A stretch of DNA of 53,069 nt from Zetaproteobacteria bacterium (GCA_002747015.1 NVXI01000004.1:184955-238023), one strand, 5' to 3'. Shown: positions 1 to 9,479, counted from the first letter of the stretch. The notes: generated by a model not told the origin, from the sequence alone. Program-made: numbers and translations.

Positions 1-768
1 ATTTTCCATGGTTTGGTTGGTGAAACATTGAATGAATATATTCGTCGTCAGCGTATGGAGTTGGCAGTTAAGATGCTTGCCTATACGGCTGAAGATTCTA
101 TTACCGATATTGCTTTCAAATGTGGGTTTTCTTCTTCCTCAAATTTTTCTAAAGCATTCAGTTCTTATTTTTCTTGCAGTCCCACAGAAGTGAGAAATCC
201 AGAAAAGTTTAAAAAGAATAGCAAGATTGGAGAACTTAAACGCAAACATGGAAAAGACTTTGATCCGCGTAAATTTTATCCTGAGTTTATACATCAAACA
301 AAGGAGACTAAAATGGATGTTCAAATTATTGAAATGAAGGAAAAGCGAGTTTGTGTTTTGGAATCGCCGGCTGGCTATGATGAGACGGCAATTTATCAAA
401 CATGGGATAAGATTTGTGAGTGGGGGGCAAATAACAGATTGGTTGGTGCTGATTTTTATGGTGCGTGTTATGACGATCCGAATGTGACCCCGCTTAAGAA
501 ATGTAAATATGAAGCGGCGATTACAGTGAAAAAAGATACTGTCATTACTGCGCCGTTTACGGAGTCTAAAATTCCTGCAGGAAAGTATGCAATGGTATAT
601 TATCGGGGGTCCGAGGATCCGGATGGTACATTGCATACACGAATTTATAAAGAATGGTTCCCTCAATCAGGTTTTGAGCCAGATGATTTTCCGTTGATAG
701 AGCGTTATCTGAATAATAGTAGGGAGGATGGGTTTGTCGAGATGCAAATCATGATTAAGATAAAATAG
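1..768 (+). CDS. AraC-family regulator with GyrI-like effector domain (5'-truncated by window edge)
   Basis: The reading frame is open to base 1, so the gene starts outside the window; the first in-window start-like codon (TTG at 13) lies inside the DNA-binding domain and is not a credible start. The visible N-terminal ~65 residues are the second half of an AraC-type double helix-turn-helix (ITDIAFKCGFSSSSNFSKAF, then SPTEVR). After a basic linker, residues ~95-251 look like a GyrI/AraC effector-binding domain (MDVQIIEMKEKRVCVLES at its start). The family binds DNA through the HTH and small ligands through the GyrI fold. The ligand and targets cannot be told from the sequence. A clear hairpin plus T-run terminator follows 26 bases after the stop. 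Confidence 0.85.
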   Translation: MFHGLVGETLNEYIRRQRMELAVKMLAYTAEDSITDIAFKCGFSSSSNFSKAFSSYFSCSPTEVRNPEKFKKNSKIGELKRKHGKDFDPRKFYPEFIHQTKETKMDVQIIEMKEKRVCVLESPAGYDETAIYQTWDKICEWGANNRLVGADFYGACYDDPNVTPLKKCKYEAAITVKKDTVITAPFTESKIPAGKYAMVYYRGSEDPDGTLHTRIYKEWFPQSGFEPDDFPLIERYLNNSREDGFVEMQIMIKIK

Positions 769-793
769 GTTTACTATTGTAATGTTATATTAT

Positions 794-823
794 GGCGGAG
801 GATTTAGTTTCTCCGCCTTTTTT
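794..823 (+). terminator. Rho-independent terminator after the AraC-type gene
   Basis: GGCGGAG (794-800) pairs perfectly with CTCCGCC (811-817) around a 10-base loop and is followed directly by six T residues. This is a textbook intrinsic terminator for the upstream regulator gene. Confidence 0.9.
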
Positions 824-853
824 GTTCTCTCAAATGAAATGCATTTTATAAGT

Positions 854-873
854 ACCGCACACATGCGGTTTTT
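854..873 (+). terminator. Second small hairpin with T-run
   Basis: ACCGCA (854-859) pairs with TGCGGT (864-869) across a 4-base loop, followed by TTTT. It may be a backup terminator or part of the argS leader. The rest of 874-1052 has a further weak stem (ACTGGCC at 954-960 with GGTCAGT at 968-974, one G-T pair) but no recognisable riboswitch. Confidence 0.5.
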
Positions 874-1052
874 GCATAACGGGCGGAATTTCGGCACGTA
901 ACCATTCGCGACTTTTAATCGCAACCGCACACAGATGTAATGTGAAAAACCACACTGGCCTTTGGTTGGTCAGTTGCGCTCGGTTAATAGCTCTTGGTTT
1001 TGCGGCGTATTTTGATTATGTTACATTCTGTTAAATATGAGGGGTTTTAGAA

Positions 1053-2789
1053 ATGTCATCTATATTACAAAAGTTAACCGTCATTATGGTACGTGCATTT
1101 GATGCGTTAGACCTTCCTGTTGAGCATGCAGGTGTTCGTGTGTCAGGCCAGGTTGAGGCGGTGCAGTTTCAGTGTAATGGTGCGATGCCTTGTGCGAAGG
1201 TGGCAAAGAAAAATCCACGTGATATTGCGCAAGAGATAATAGATAAAGTTGGGCAGGATTCTGATGTCTCTGGTGTATTTGAAAGCCTCTCGGTTGGTGG
1301 CCCTGGCTTCATTAATATTACACTAAAAGATGCGTACATCGTCGAGCATTTCAAATTTTTATCCAAAGATGATCGTTTTGGTATTCCTTCTGTTGATGGT
1401 GGTCAGTGCGTTGTTCTGGATTACGGTGGACCAAATATAGCCAAATCAATGCATGTTGGTCATCTCCGCAGTTCGATCATTGGTGACACATTGCGCAGGA
1501 TATATTTATATGCCGGATATGATGCAATTGGTGATGTTCATATGGGGGATTGGGGTACGCCTATGGGTATGATTCTCTCAGAGCTGGATATTACAGCGTA
1601 TGACGGCGATATCACGATGGAGATGTTGGCAGAAATCTATCCAAAAGCATCAACGGCTTGTAAGGAAGATGATGCTCGTATGGCCTTGGCGCGCAAAGCA
1701 ACGCGGAAATTGCAAAATGCAGATGAGGTCTACACCCGCAAATGGCGCGAATTTATTGATGTGTCGGTGGTTGGTATGAAGAAGAATTTCGATGCATTAG
1801 GCGTACATTTTGATGAATGGAAAGGTGAGAGTGATGCGCACCCTTATATTGACGATATGATTGAGGATATGAAATCTCAGGGACTTGCCGTTGAAAGTGA
1901 TGGCGCGCTTATTGTGCATGTGTCGCGTGATGATGATAAAAAGGACGTTCCGCCGTTAATCTTGCGTAAATCCGATGGTGCGGTGTTGTATGGTACAACG
2001 GATATGGCAACGATTATTGACCGAATGGCGAAGAATAACCCTGTAAAAATCATATATGTGGTGGATCAGCGGCAATCTTTACATTTTGAGCAGGTTTTTC
2101 GTGCTGTACGTGTCGCTGGGATTGCTCCAGAAAGTAAGGTGGCGCTTGTCCATGCTGGTTTTGGTACGATGAATGGAACGGATGGTAAGCCATTTAAAAC
2201 CCGTTCCGGTGGTGTTATGCGTTTGGAAGATTTGATCTCTATGGCGGTCGAGAAAGCACAGAAACGTTTAAGCGAAGCCGATCTTGCCAAGGACATGGAT
2301 GACGATGAACGTGCGAGCGTCGCACATAACGTTGCGTTGGCAGCAGTGAAATTTGCGGATTTGCAAAACAACCGTAGTGCAGATTACGTGTTTGATATTG
2401 ATCGTATGACGTCGTTTGAGGGCAAAACAGGGCCGTACTTGCTTTATCAGGCCGTACGTATCAAGTCTTTGCTGCGAAAAGCAGGTGTTGAGGGTGCTGT
2501 ACGTGTTGATTCCTTCCAAATAATGGATGGTGATCGTGGTCTCGTCCTATTATTAAGTGAATTGCCAGATTATTTTGATAGTGCGTTGAAAAATAATACG
2601 CCGCATATTCTGTGTGACTATGTTTTCAAACTGGCACAGGAATTTAGTTCTTTTTACGGAAATTGCCACATCTTGTCGGAAAAAGATGAAACCGTGAAGA
2701 CAAGTCGTTTGGCGCTCTGTCAGCAAACATATAAAACGCTTGTTCTTGTGCTGGGCTTGCTTGGGATTGAAGTGCCAGACCGGATGTAA
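1053..2789 (+). CDS. argS: Arginyl-tRNA synthetase
   Basis: Class I aminoacyl-tRNA synthetase that charges tRNA-Arg in the cytoplasm. The 578-residue length fits the bacterial family (E. coli ArgS is about 577). Residues 1-110 are the N-terminal tRNA-recognition domain. The HIGH-type signature is HVGH at 134-137 inside GGPNIAKSMHVGHLRSS. The KMSK region is the degenerate ArgRS form (GKPFKTRSGG), and the C-terminal DALR anticodon-binding domain ends with the familiar PDRM-type terminus. The ATG at 1053 is preceded by ATGAGGGG, an adequate ribosome site. It stands alone as a single housekeeping gene with no unusual features. Confidence 0.97.
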   Translation: MSSILQKLTVIMVRAFDALDLPVEHAGVRVSGQVEAVQFQCNGAMPCAKVAKKNPRDIAQEIIDKVGQDSDVSGVFESLSVGGPGFINITLKDAYIVEHFKFLSKDDRFGIPSVDGGQCVVLDYGGPNIAKSMHVGHLRSSIIGDTLRRIYLYAGYDAIGDVHMGDWGTPMGMILSELDITAYDGDITMEMLAEIYPKASTACKEDDARMALARKATRKLQNADEVYTRKWREFIDVSVVGMKKNFDALGVHFDEWKGESDAHPYIDDMIEDMKSQGLAVESDGALIVHVSRDDDKKDVPPLILRKSDGAVLYGTTDMATIIDRMAKNNPVKIIYVVDQRQSLHFEQVFRAVRVAGIAPESKVALVHAGFGTMNGTDGKPFKTRSGGVMRLEDLISMAVEKAQKRLSEADLAKDMDDDERASVAHNVALAAVKFADLQNNRSADYVFDIDRMTSFEGKTGPYLLYQAVRIKSLLRKAGVEGAVRVDSFQIMDGDRGLVLLLSELPDYFDSALKNNTPHILCDYVFKLAQEFSSFYGNCHILSEKDETVKTSRLALCQQTYKTLVLVLGLLGIEVPDRM

Positions 2790-2909
2790 TGGGCGGTTCT
2801 CGGTTGTGGATATTGTATTTATTTATGCTATCCCTTTGATTTTTTTGCCGTAATTTTTTTTATTTTTCCTTGGTTGATCTCTGTTGGTTCAGTGGCTATA
2901 GTTGGCCAC

Positions 2910-3809
2910 ATGTTAGGATTACAGCACGTTAAAATTACCCCGAAAATGCTTCGGTTGGTTAGTGAAGTTGATGAGTTCAAGGGCGCATGGTCGGCGATGG
3001 AAAACCACACGACTTCTTTGCAATTGCTTGGGGACGTGTCCAGTTTTGGCCGAAATTTCAAAGAAATTGCAAGTGGTTGGCAGGATCAGCCATTGGATAT
3101 AGAATTGCTTTGCAGACTGCATGCGGTGTTCTCTGGATCGAAACAGGTTAGTATTTTTAAAGAAAGTAGTGTGTCCTTACAGATTATGAAGGGCGATGCG
3201 TTGGTCGGTGCGCTTGATGTTGCATCACCAGCAGAGGTTCGAAGCTTGATGCCCCGACTTATGAGTTGGGCTGAAAAGGCGTTTGAGGAAAAAGAATTTC
3301 ATCCGCTGTTTATTATTGCGATCTTTACGGCGATTTATTTGCAGTTTTGTCCTTTTGATAAGGGAAATCAGAAGTTGGCACGGTTGTTGGTTATTCTTTT
3401 GATGTTTAAGGCAGGTTATAGCTATGCGCCGTATAGTACACTGGATACTTTGCTGCAAGAGCGTGCGGAGGAATATTACAAGGCGTTGTCCCATACGCAG
3501 AAGACCTTGGCGACAGGAAAGGTTGATTGGGATGTTTGGCTGGAGTTCTTTTTTGATCTTTTAAAGGCACAGAAAGATAAATTACAGGAACGTATTGAGA
3601 ATGGTAGCGCAGAAATTGCGAATATGCCGGGCTTATCAACGAAGATATTGAAATTATTTGATAAACATGATCGCTTGAGCATGAAAGAGATTGAGCGTTT
3701 CACACGTGGTAAGCGTTCGACTTTAAAATTACGCTTGGGTGAGTTGGTTAAGGGTGGTTATCTTGTCCGTCATGGAAAGGCACGTGCTACATGGTACAGC
3801 CGCGTATAG
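2910..3809 (+). CDS. Fic-fold protein with degenerate catalytic motif and C-terminal winged helix
   Basis: The start is taken at ATG 2910 (300 aa); the frame is open further upstream with a TTG at 2874. The N-terminus (ITPKMLRLVSEVDEFKGAW) matches the usual beginning of long Fic proteins. The region HPLFIIAIFTAIYLQFCPFD leads into residues 147-158, CPFDKGNQKLAR, which aligns to the Fic motif HPFxxGNGRxxR. The catalytic His is Cys, the second Gly of GNG is Gln and the first Arg is Lys. The inhibitory (S/T)xxxE(G/N) motif is also not recognisable. The C-terminal ~60 residues form a winged-helix-like segment (KGGYLVRHGKARATWY). Fic proteins normally transfer AMP to target proteins; this one is probably not an AMPylase and may act as a binding or regulatory protein. 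Confidence 0.75.
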   Translation: MLGLQHVKITPKMLRLVSEVDEFKGAWSAMENHTTSLQLLGDVSSFGRNFKEIASGWQDQPLDIELLCRLHAVFSGSKQVSIFKESSVSLQIMKGDALVGALDVASPAEVRSLMPRLMSWAEKAFEEKEFHPLFIIAIFTAIYLQFCPFDKGNQKLARLLVILLMFKAGYSYAPYSTLDTLLQERAEEYYKALSHTQKTLATGKVDWDVWLEFFFDLLKAQKDKLQERIENGSAEIANMPGLSTKILKLFDKHDRLSMKEIERFTRGKRSTLKLRLGELVKGGYLVRHGKARATWYSRV

Positions 3810-3832
3810 TAGAGGCTCTATATTTCCAAGGG

Positions 3833-4594
3833 TTAGCGCTCTATTAGAACGTAGTAGAATATATATTTATCATGGTAAATGTTGGCCACATCGGAATCTA
3901 TGCAGGCGAATGGTTTATTCGTGCATGCGCCCATTGGTGCGACACCATCGCAACTTATGACATGTGGACCACCATCGTTAAATGATCCACTCCAGTCGGG
4001 CTGAAATGAGAATCCGTTCTCTAATGGAATGGTGTCTCTTATTATGTTTGCAGACTTATTTATTTTTTCGCAGACCGTTTTATCAATTGAGGGCAAATAT
4101 AATAATAAGTCTGCTTTTGCCGTGCCAATATTTTGTACATTGGAATGTGATGACGCGCGCCAGAAGCTGTTATCCCCTACACCATCTTGAGGGATGCTCC
4201 ATGTGACATTACCGCCTAAGGGGGAGAATATGTGGCATGACTTATTAATGGGTGCGGTGGGGTTTATATTTAGGCCGTCGGGCGTTTCCATGCTGATATT
4301 GTTCTCAGAGCACCCTTTTCTGCGGACCTGATCGATGGCACGTTGTATTTTTTGCGCATAATCAAGGATTCCACTGGCCGCAAGGGCCGCTTTCCTGCTG
4401 GATAGGGTGCTTGTTTGGCTTCCGCGCATGCCACGAGCAACTGTAAAGGATAATGCTCCGAACAACACTACGGCAAGCAGGATGTAGAATAACGCACTCC
4501 CTTTTTCTGAGGTCTTGGGAGATGTGCCCTTTTCTAGTGTTTTTCTACGTTTTCTCATCATCATTGTTTGATGTGTCAGGCTTTTCTTGATCAT
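3833..4594 (-). CDS. Pilin-like / membrane-anchored protein downstream of dotL-like gene
   Basis: I do not recognise a named family. After a basic N-terminus, a hydrophobic helix follows the sequence EKGSALFYILLAVVLFGAL, resembling the N-terminal helix of type IV pilins and pseudopilins. The remaining ~200 residues carry paired cysteines (for example VRRKGC, KSCHIF, VISCDG, GACTNKPFACID) typical of an exported, disulfide-bonded domain. The first ATG (4594) overlaps the end of the dotL-like gene by 50 bases; a run of three ATG codons at 4564, 4561 and 4558 gives alternative starts. The overlap implies translation together with the type IVB coupling genes, so it may be a component or substrate of that machinery. 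That role is inference from position only. Confidence 0.65.
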   Translation of the reverse strand: MIKKSLTHQTMMMRKRRKTLEKGTSPKTSEKGSALFYILLAVVLFGALSFTVARGMRGSQTSTLSSRKAALAASGILDYAQKIQRAIDQVRRKGCSENNISMETPDGLNINPTAPINKSCHIFSPLGGNVTWSIPQDGVGDNSFWRASSHSNVQNIGTAKADLLLYLPSIDKTVCEKINKSANIIRDTIPLENGFSFQPDWSGSFNDGGPHVISCDGVAPMGACTNKPFACIDSDVANIYHDKYIFYYVLIER

Positions 4595-6887
4595 CTTTTT
4601 TATCTTCTGCTTTTGACGTTACGCCGAAGATCGCAGGTTTAGCCGATACTGTTTCTGTTTTCTCGGCTGGCGGTGTTACTGGCGCGGCGGCCGGTGTTGT
4701 GGTTGCCGGAGCTGGTGTCTCAGCGGCTGGAGTAGGTTTTGCGCCAAAGATTGCAGGTGCTGCACTTTTCTCTGTTGCTTTCGCACTGTCAACTGGTCGT
4801 GTTGCGGCCAATGGTGCGGCTGTCGTTGTTACTGGTGGCTTCTGAGGTGGTGGTGCAGGCGGTGTTGTTGTCCCTGTGCCGGACTGAGCCGCGGCACTTG
4901 GTGGTGGAATCTCGTTTGATACAGCGTGGATTAGAATAAGCGAAGCAATACCAGCATCAACTGGATTTACAGATGGTTTGTTATTGTTAACGAAACCATC
5001 ATTCAGTGCGGCAATTTCAGGGGATGTCTCAATCGCAACGTCTGAGCGTAATGCTGTCCATGTTTTATTAACCATTAAATCACGCAGTTTGGTGATGGCA
5101 GAAGCATGTTTCATAATTGTTGGATCTGAGGGTGGTAAAACCATGAAACGTGTAACACGCATGGCTTTTGCGAAGCCAGGGTTTGAGTAGAAGACAGCAC
5201 AATCAACAACGGTTTCACCGAAGGTAATGATTGCTTGTCCCTCTATAAATCCGCGCAATTTATCGTAATTTGCACGTGGGCGTAGTTGAACACCAGCTTG
5301 TTTTGTATCGTGATAAGAGCCAAAGCTATTACCGCCAGCCATTTGGAATCCAGAAACCTCTGTTACCATGGCGCTACCGACTGTTTTTTCGAAAAAGTCT
5401 TTTGTTTCTGTTGGGTCTTCTAATTTACCAAATATTTTAATGTTACAGTTCGCAGTGATGGACTGTGCTTCTTCGCGGACACGTTTTTTCATTGCGGGTA
5501 AATCTTGGCTAGCAAAGACGAGTGAGAAGCCAAGGGAACGAGCCTGAGCAGCCATAACCGCCATACCCTCGGCAACATAATAACCGACTTCATCAAAGAT
5601 AGTTACAAAAGGTGTCGTTGAATGGGTTGGCTTGTTTTCGATAACGGTTTCAGATGACCCCTCAACAGTTGATCCAAGCGTAGAACCCATCATCCCCTTG
5701 ATAGAGGCAGCGACAATTTTACCAAGGTTTGCAACCTCATCCCCTGATTTTTCAAGAGCAGGCACCAGCACAACTAAAATACGGCGATTTAGAACAATAT
5801 CGACCATATCAACATCGGCAGCCTGTGTATCAAAGATATAACCGTAATCATCGCCCAGAGATTGGAGAGAGCGTGTGAACTGCATGGCAAGGTAACCGTG
5901 CTGTTGGCTTGCTGTTTCTGTATTAACTTGTGGTGTATCGGGGCCAGGTGGTTTGACCTTGCCTTCATCATCATACGCATCGCCAACGAAACCTGGTAAT
6001 GTGTCAAGATATCCAATCAGACCGACAAGAATTTCTTTGGGCACAAATTCGTCACGTGATAATTTAATGATCATATTCAGTGATAGATAGTCACGAATTG
6101 TCCGTACAGACATTGGAATTTCTTGATTATCACGTTTCCATGTTAGGGCAGGCATCATTGCGCCAACCAAAGATACCGCACGTTCTTTCCACATTGCGTT
6201 ATCACCGCCACTTTCAGGCATTAGACTGACGAGCATGTTTGTTAGGTATGATGCAGATCCTGAGGAGAACGGGTTCATTGTATTCGATGGTGCCTGAATA
6301 TCGGCGTTACCAGTCATATAGTTCAAGACAAGCAAGTCGTCATCGCGTCCAAAGCGTCGTACGAGCGAGGATAGGGATGACCACAAGTCTGTATCTGCTT
6401 TACCATCGACATAAACAAAGCCTGATCCCCAAGACATGGCGTTGGTTGCAATTGATTTTAGTCCCTCTGTCTTACCGGAACCAGTTGTACCAAGATAGAG
6501 AAAGTGCGTTCTGATATCGTTGTTTGTAAACCAGACTTCTTCATTGGTTTTTTCTTGATTTCCGAGATAAAGGATACCTTCTGCATTTCCTTTTTTACCG
6601 TCTCTACCGTTATGTGGGTCTTTATGTTTTGATCTGAGTGGTAGTTTGAACACAAGGCTTTTGTCGCGAGAGAGGAGCCATATAAAATATAGAAACAGGA
6701 AGAATATAATGAGATCGGCGAAGATAAGGGCCCAGTCATTAATGTAAATAAACACTGCAGCCATTAAAAAAATTGCTGTGGAATATGATGTGGTTTCAAG
6801 GCCATGTGAGATGCGCGTGCTTAATGGGCGCACATCCCGAAGAATTGCCTCATGTTGGTGTTCATATTTTTTTTGATCTAAAGCCAT
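4545..6887 (-). CDS. dotL: DotL/IcmO-like type IV coupling ATPase
   Basis: Inner-membrane coupling ATPase that in Legionella recruits effectors to the Dot/Icm type IVB secretion system. Two transmembrane helices lie at ~36-52 and ~54-72. The sequence LGNQEKTNEEVWFTNNDIRT then leads into the Walker A GTTGSGKT at 133-140. A Walker B-like VTIFDEVGYY and the motif SLGFSLVFASQD follow. The stretch DPHNGRDGKKGNAEGILYLG is characteristic of IcmO. The last ~150 residues are Ala/Pro/Thr-rich and low in complexity, where Legionella DotL binds its adaptors. It lies third in the minus-strand order dotM, unknown membrane protein, dotL, pilin-like gene. No DotA, DotB, DotO or core-complex genes are in the window. 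Confidence 0.9.
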   Translation of the reverse strand: MALDQKKYEHQHEAILRDVRPLSTRISHGLETTSYSTAIFLMAAVFIYINDWALIFADLIIFFLFLYFIWLLSRDKSLVFKLPLRSKHKDPHNGRDGKKGNAEGILYLGNQEKTNEEVWFTNNDIRTHFLYLGTTGSGKTEGLKSIATNAMSWGSGFVYVDGKADTDLWSSLSSLVRRFGRDDDLLVLNYMTGNADIQAPSNTMNPFSSGSASYLTNMLVSLMPESGGDNAMWKERAVSLVGAMMPALTWKRDNQEIPMSVRTIRDYLSLNMIIKLSRDEFVPKEILVGLIGYLDTLPGFVGDAYDDEGKVKPPGPDTPQVNTETASQQHGYLAMQFTRSLQSLGDDYGYIFDTQAADVDMVDIVLNRRILVVLVPALEKSGDEVANLGKIVAASIKGMMGSTLGSTVEGSSETVIENKPTHSTTPFVTIFDEVGYYVAEGMAVMAAQARSLGFSLVFASQDLPAMKKRVREEAQSITANCNIKIFGKLEDPTETKDFFEKTVGSAMVTEVSGFQMAGGNSFGSYHDTKQAGVQLRPRANYDKLRGFIEGQAIITFGETVVDCAVFYSNPGFAKAMRVTRFMVLPPSDPTIMKHASAITKLRDLMVNKTWTALRSDVAIETSPEIAALNDGFVNNNKPSVNPVDAGIASLILIHAVSNEIPPPSAAAQSGTGTTTPPAPPPQKPPVTTTAAPLAATRPVDSAKATEKSAAPAIFGAKPTPAAETPAPATTTPAAAPVTPPAEKTETVSAKPAIFGVTSKAEDKKDDQEKPDTSNNDDEKT

Positions 6888-6910
6888 TTAAACGCGGTTT
6901 ACTCCAGTTA

Positions 6911-7468
6911 TTATCTATTATTCAGGAAATCTTCGGCAGATACAGGTACGCCAGAGGATTCACGGGCATTTATATCCGATGGAGATGTTGAAGAGGTGGC
7001 GCCGGTGGTTTTGCGCGCCGATGGATCAAGTTTTCTGGACGCAGATACTGTCCAAATCAGACCCAGAATGAAAATTAATGCCAAGGCAAGTGCCGCACTG
7101 GCTTTATCATTTTTTTTGCTGCCTTTTGCTGCGCTTGCTGCCTGTCCATTATTATTTGCCGCACTTGGTTTAATTTGTCCGTGTGCACTTTGTATGACTG
7201 AAGATGTTTCCATCAATATATCGACAGCGTCTTGTTTACTTTCGAATGATGCGATTTCACTGGTTTGATCGTCAGAATTTTTTAGAATGAGTGTGAAGTT
7301 CTTTTTCTTTTTATCTTCTTGGATTGTAAAGACGGATGACTGTGCTTTTTCAAGATCCATTTGCCATACGACGGGCATTTGCGCATCAGGCAGTGATAAG
7401 ATTAACTTTCCATCGATAATAGTGATGTTGGATGAAAATTTTGTTGTTGCAGCAGCTTTTTTAGTCAT
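6911..7468 (-). CDS. Single-pass membrane protein between dotM- and dotL-like genes
   Basis: A 185-residue protein of unknown family. Residues 1-95 form a small globular domain (ITIIDGKLILSLPDAQMP, then KNFTLILKNSDDQTSEI). A linker rich in Ala, Asn and Lys follows, then one hydrophobic segment at ~125-142 (SAALALALIFILGLIWTV) and a short Ser/Thr-rich tail. It starts 32 bases after the dotM stop and ends 23 bases before the dotL start, so all three are almost certainly one operon. It could be an extra subunit of the coupling complex in this lineage. I see no resemblance to the known Legionella partners DotN, DotY or DotZ. Confidence 0.75.
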   Translation of the reverse strand: MTKKAAATTKFSSNITIIDGKLILSLPDAQMPVVWQMDLEKAQSSVFTIQEDKKKKNFTLILKNSDDQTSEIASFESKQDAVDILMETSSVIQSAHGQIKPSAANNNGQAASAAKGSKKNDKASAALALALIFILGLIWTVSASRKLDPSARKTTGATSSTSPSDINARESSGVPVSAEDFLNNR

Positions 7469-7500
7469 ATTATTCTCTTATTATCCTTAAATGATGCGTG

Positions 7501-8709
7501 TTACACAGCTTTCTTAATGCCACGTTTCTTTGATTGGCTATAATCTAATTGCGGAATGGGGCGTGCTCTGGCCGATTTCATATATTCTTGAATTGTTTGA
7601 ACAGCATGAGTGACCTTTGGAACAGGGATAGGACGTTGGGTCATTTTTTCTGCTTTGAAATGTGACATAGCACCGAGGGCTTCCATGTGGAAAGATTGTC
7701 GACCCATATTATTGAGTGGATACCATAGTCGTCTGTTATGTGCACGAAGCCATACAAATTGTGCAGGTGCGAGAACGCCCCCTTCTTCGCGGGCATATTG
7801 TAGAGCGCGGAGCATGGCGGTGGTTTCAAAAGCGTGGCGGTTTGCCTGTGAGAGAGTTTCACCCGAAATATCTTTGTCTTTTAAAATTTTGTCTGCTTCT
7901 TTTAATAATTTTTTATCTTTGGCTAGATTTAGGCCGTCTCGAAAAGACCAGCACCGTGCCAAGCGACCGAGTATATCATCTGATTTCTCTCTTTTTCTTG
8001 ATGCTTTTAGGCAAAAGCTAGCCAAAAGGATTCGTTTGTATCCATCCAGACCCTTAATGCCCCGCCATGGGGTGCCGAGTTGCTCTGTGAAGGCTTGGCC
8101 AGCACTGTTTTCTTCAACTTCTCCATCGGGCGTTTGAATTGAGTTGTAGGCAAGCCATTCTTCAGGTCCCAATGCCTCTGCAAATAGGGGGAGTTCTGCC
8201 GGAACAGGTGCCCCTGGTGGGCGTGGTGGTTGTGTTGAGGGATTGAATTTTATAAAAGGCGAGATAACAGGAAATGTATGTGATTGGGCCTCAAGTAGGT
8301 CTTCAAGGGACATTTTCTTTCTGTATTGGGTGTTTGGTCCCAAAAACATGCACCATAAGGCGCCTGCAGAAACAAGGAGAACAAGGGGGATTTTTAAAGG
8401 TTGCATTGCAAGGGCACCGAACAAAGCTAGATGCTGATATTTTAATTTATCTTTGGGGTAATCAGGCACAGCGTCTAAGCTGGCGTGAAAGCCATAACTT
8501 TTACCTTCGAATAATATCTGATAGTCACTAGCAAGGAACCAGGACACAAGCCACGCTTCGCCAAAGCGTATCCAACGTACCATTTCACGTATCTCGACAG
8601 CATAAAAAAACCAGAAAACCGATATTAAAACGCCAAAGATGATTAGTAATAATGCCCAGCCAATACCGTTATCATGTAGTGTATCTGCTGATTGTTGTCC
8701 GTTATTCAC
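7501..8709 (-). CDS. dotM: DotM/IcmP-like coupling-complex protein
   Basis: Partner of DotL in the type IVB coupling complex, where its cytoplasmic domain binds acidic effector signals in Legionella. Membrane segments lie at ~17-37 and ~103-122. The large cytoplasmic domain contains the family-typical stretches HAFETTAMLRALQYAREEGG, VLAPAQFVWLRAHNRRLWY and LNNMGRQSFHMEALGAMSHF. The length of 402 residues is close to IcmP. It is the first gene of the minus-strand cluster, and the AT-rich DNA at 8710-8991 should hold its promoter. Confidence 0.88.
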   Translation of the reverse strand: MNNGQQSADTLHDNGIGWALLLIIFGVLISVFWFFYAVEIREMVRWIRFGEAWLVSWFLASDYQILFEGKSYGFHASLDAVPDYPKDKLKYQHLALFGALAMQPLKIPLVLLVSAGALWCMFLGPNTQYRKKMSLEDLLEAQSHTFPVISPFIKFNPSTQPPRPPGAPVPAELPLFAEALGPEEWLAYNSIQTPDGEVEENSAGQAFTEQLGTPWRGIKGLDGYKRILLASFCLKASRKREKSDDILGRLARCWSFRDGLNLAKDKKLLKEADKILKDKDISGETLSQANRHAFETTAMLRALQYAREEGGVLAPAQFVWLRAHNRRLWYPLNNMGRQSFHMEALGAMSHFKAEKMTQRPIPVPKVTHAVQTIQEYMKSARARPIPQLDYSQSKKRGIKKAV

Positions 8710-8991
8710 AATTTAAAACCCAAATAATTATTAGAACCCTAACGCTCTATCTTTAAATACAAAGCGTAATTTAACAGAAAACATTATAAAAAACCAACAG
8801 TTAAGATAAGATAAATGATAAAATATTTTTTTAGTGCGCTTGTTTGGAGCATAATTAGGTAAATTTATTTATTTTATACTAGACAATAAAACGTCACTCA
8901 TATAAATAATAATTCGTAAATTTTCAGTATTCTTTAATTTTAAGGGCTGTGATCTTAGGTAATAAGTTTAAGATTGATGAAGAATTTATAT

Positions 8992-9067
<76 letters not shown>

Positions 9068-9185
9068 TTTTCTCCCGTTTTTTAGATGTTTTGGTATGAT
9101 TTTAAAAAGGCTCTAAAAAGGCTCGAGCTTTCAGGTATTGCTTTGTACCAGTGTAGCTTAGGGTAGGGGGCCGTTTAATTACACC

Positions 9186-9479
9186 TCATGGTGCTTTATA
9201 AGGCAGCGCATCAAACCACGCATGGATATCCTTAACAGCTATTAGCGTTTTCTTGCCTGATTTCTTGACCGGAAGGCGACCTTCTTTGATTTTATTATAT
9301 AAAGCCGTATGACCCATTCCCATGATCTTACACGCTTCTTTTACTCTCACATAAAGGCGGTCTTCTAACGCAGGAACGTCTTCTGGAGGTGTGATTTTAG
9401 GCCTTGTGGCTTGTTTCAGTTTTTCTTCTTCCAAGCGTTTGGCAGCTCGTTTGAGATCCCGTGAGAAACTGTCCCACAT
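9186..9479 (-). CDS. Excisionase-like helix-turn-helix protein
   Basis: A 97-residue protein. Residues ~40-92 fit an excisionase/MerR-type winged helix (LYVRVKEACKIMGMGHTALY followed by KIKEGRLPVKKSGKK), preceded by a charged helical N-terminus. Such proteins direct integrase toward excision or act as small regulators in mobile elements. It sits just downstream of tRNA-Thr, facing it, with no integrase beside it, so it is probably the remnant of an element once integrated in that tRNA gene. Confidence 0.75.
   Translation of the reverse strand: MWDSFSRDLKRAAKRLEEEKLKQATRPKITPPEDVPALEDRLYVRVKEACKIMGMGHTALYNKIKEGRLPVKKSGKKTLIAVKDIHAWFDALPYKAP

Noticed and set aside
4739..4939. Open frames opposite the dotL-like gene (also at 4978-5190, 5632-5841, 6239-6514)
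   Set aside because: They are antisense to a clearly conserved ATPase, lack family likeness, and have no ribosome sites of note.
8710..8991. Possible riboswitch or small RNA before dotM
   Set aside because: Only AT-rich sequence without stable stems could be seen; treated as a plain promoter region.
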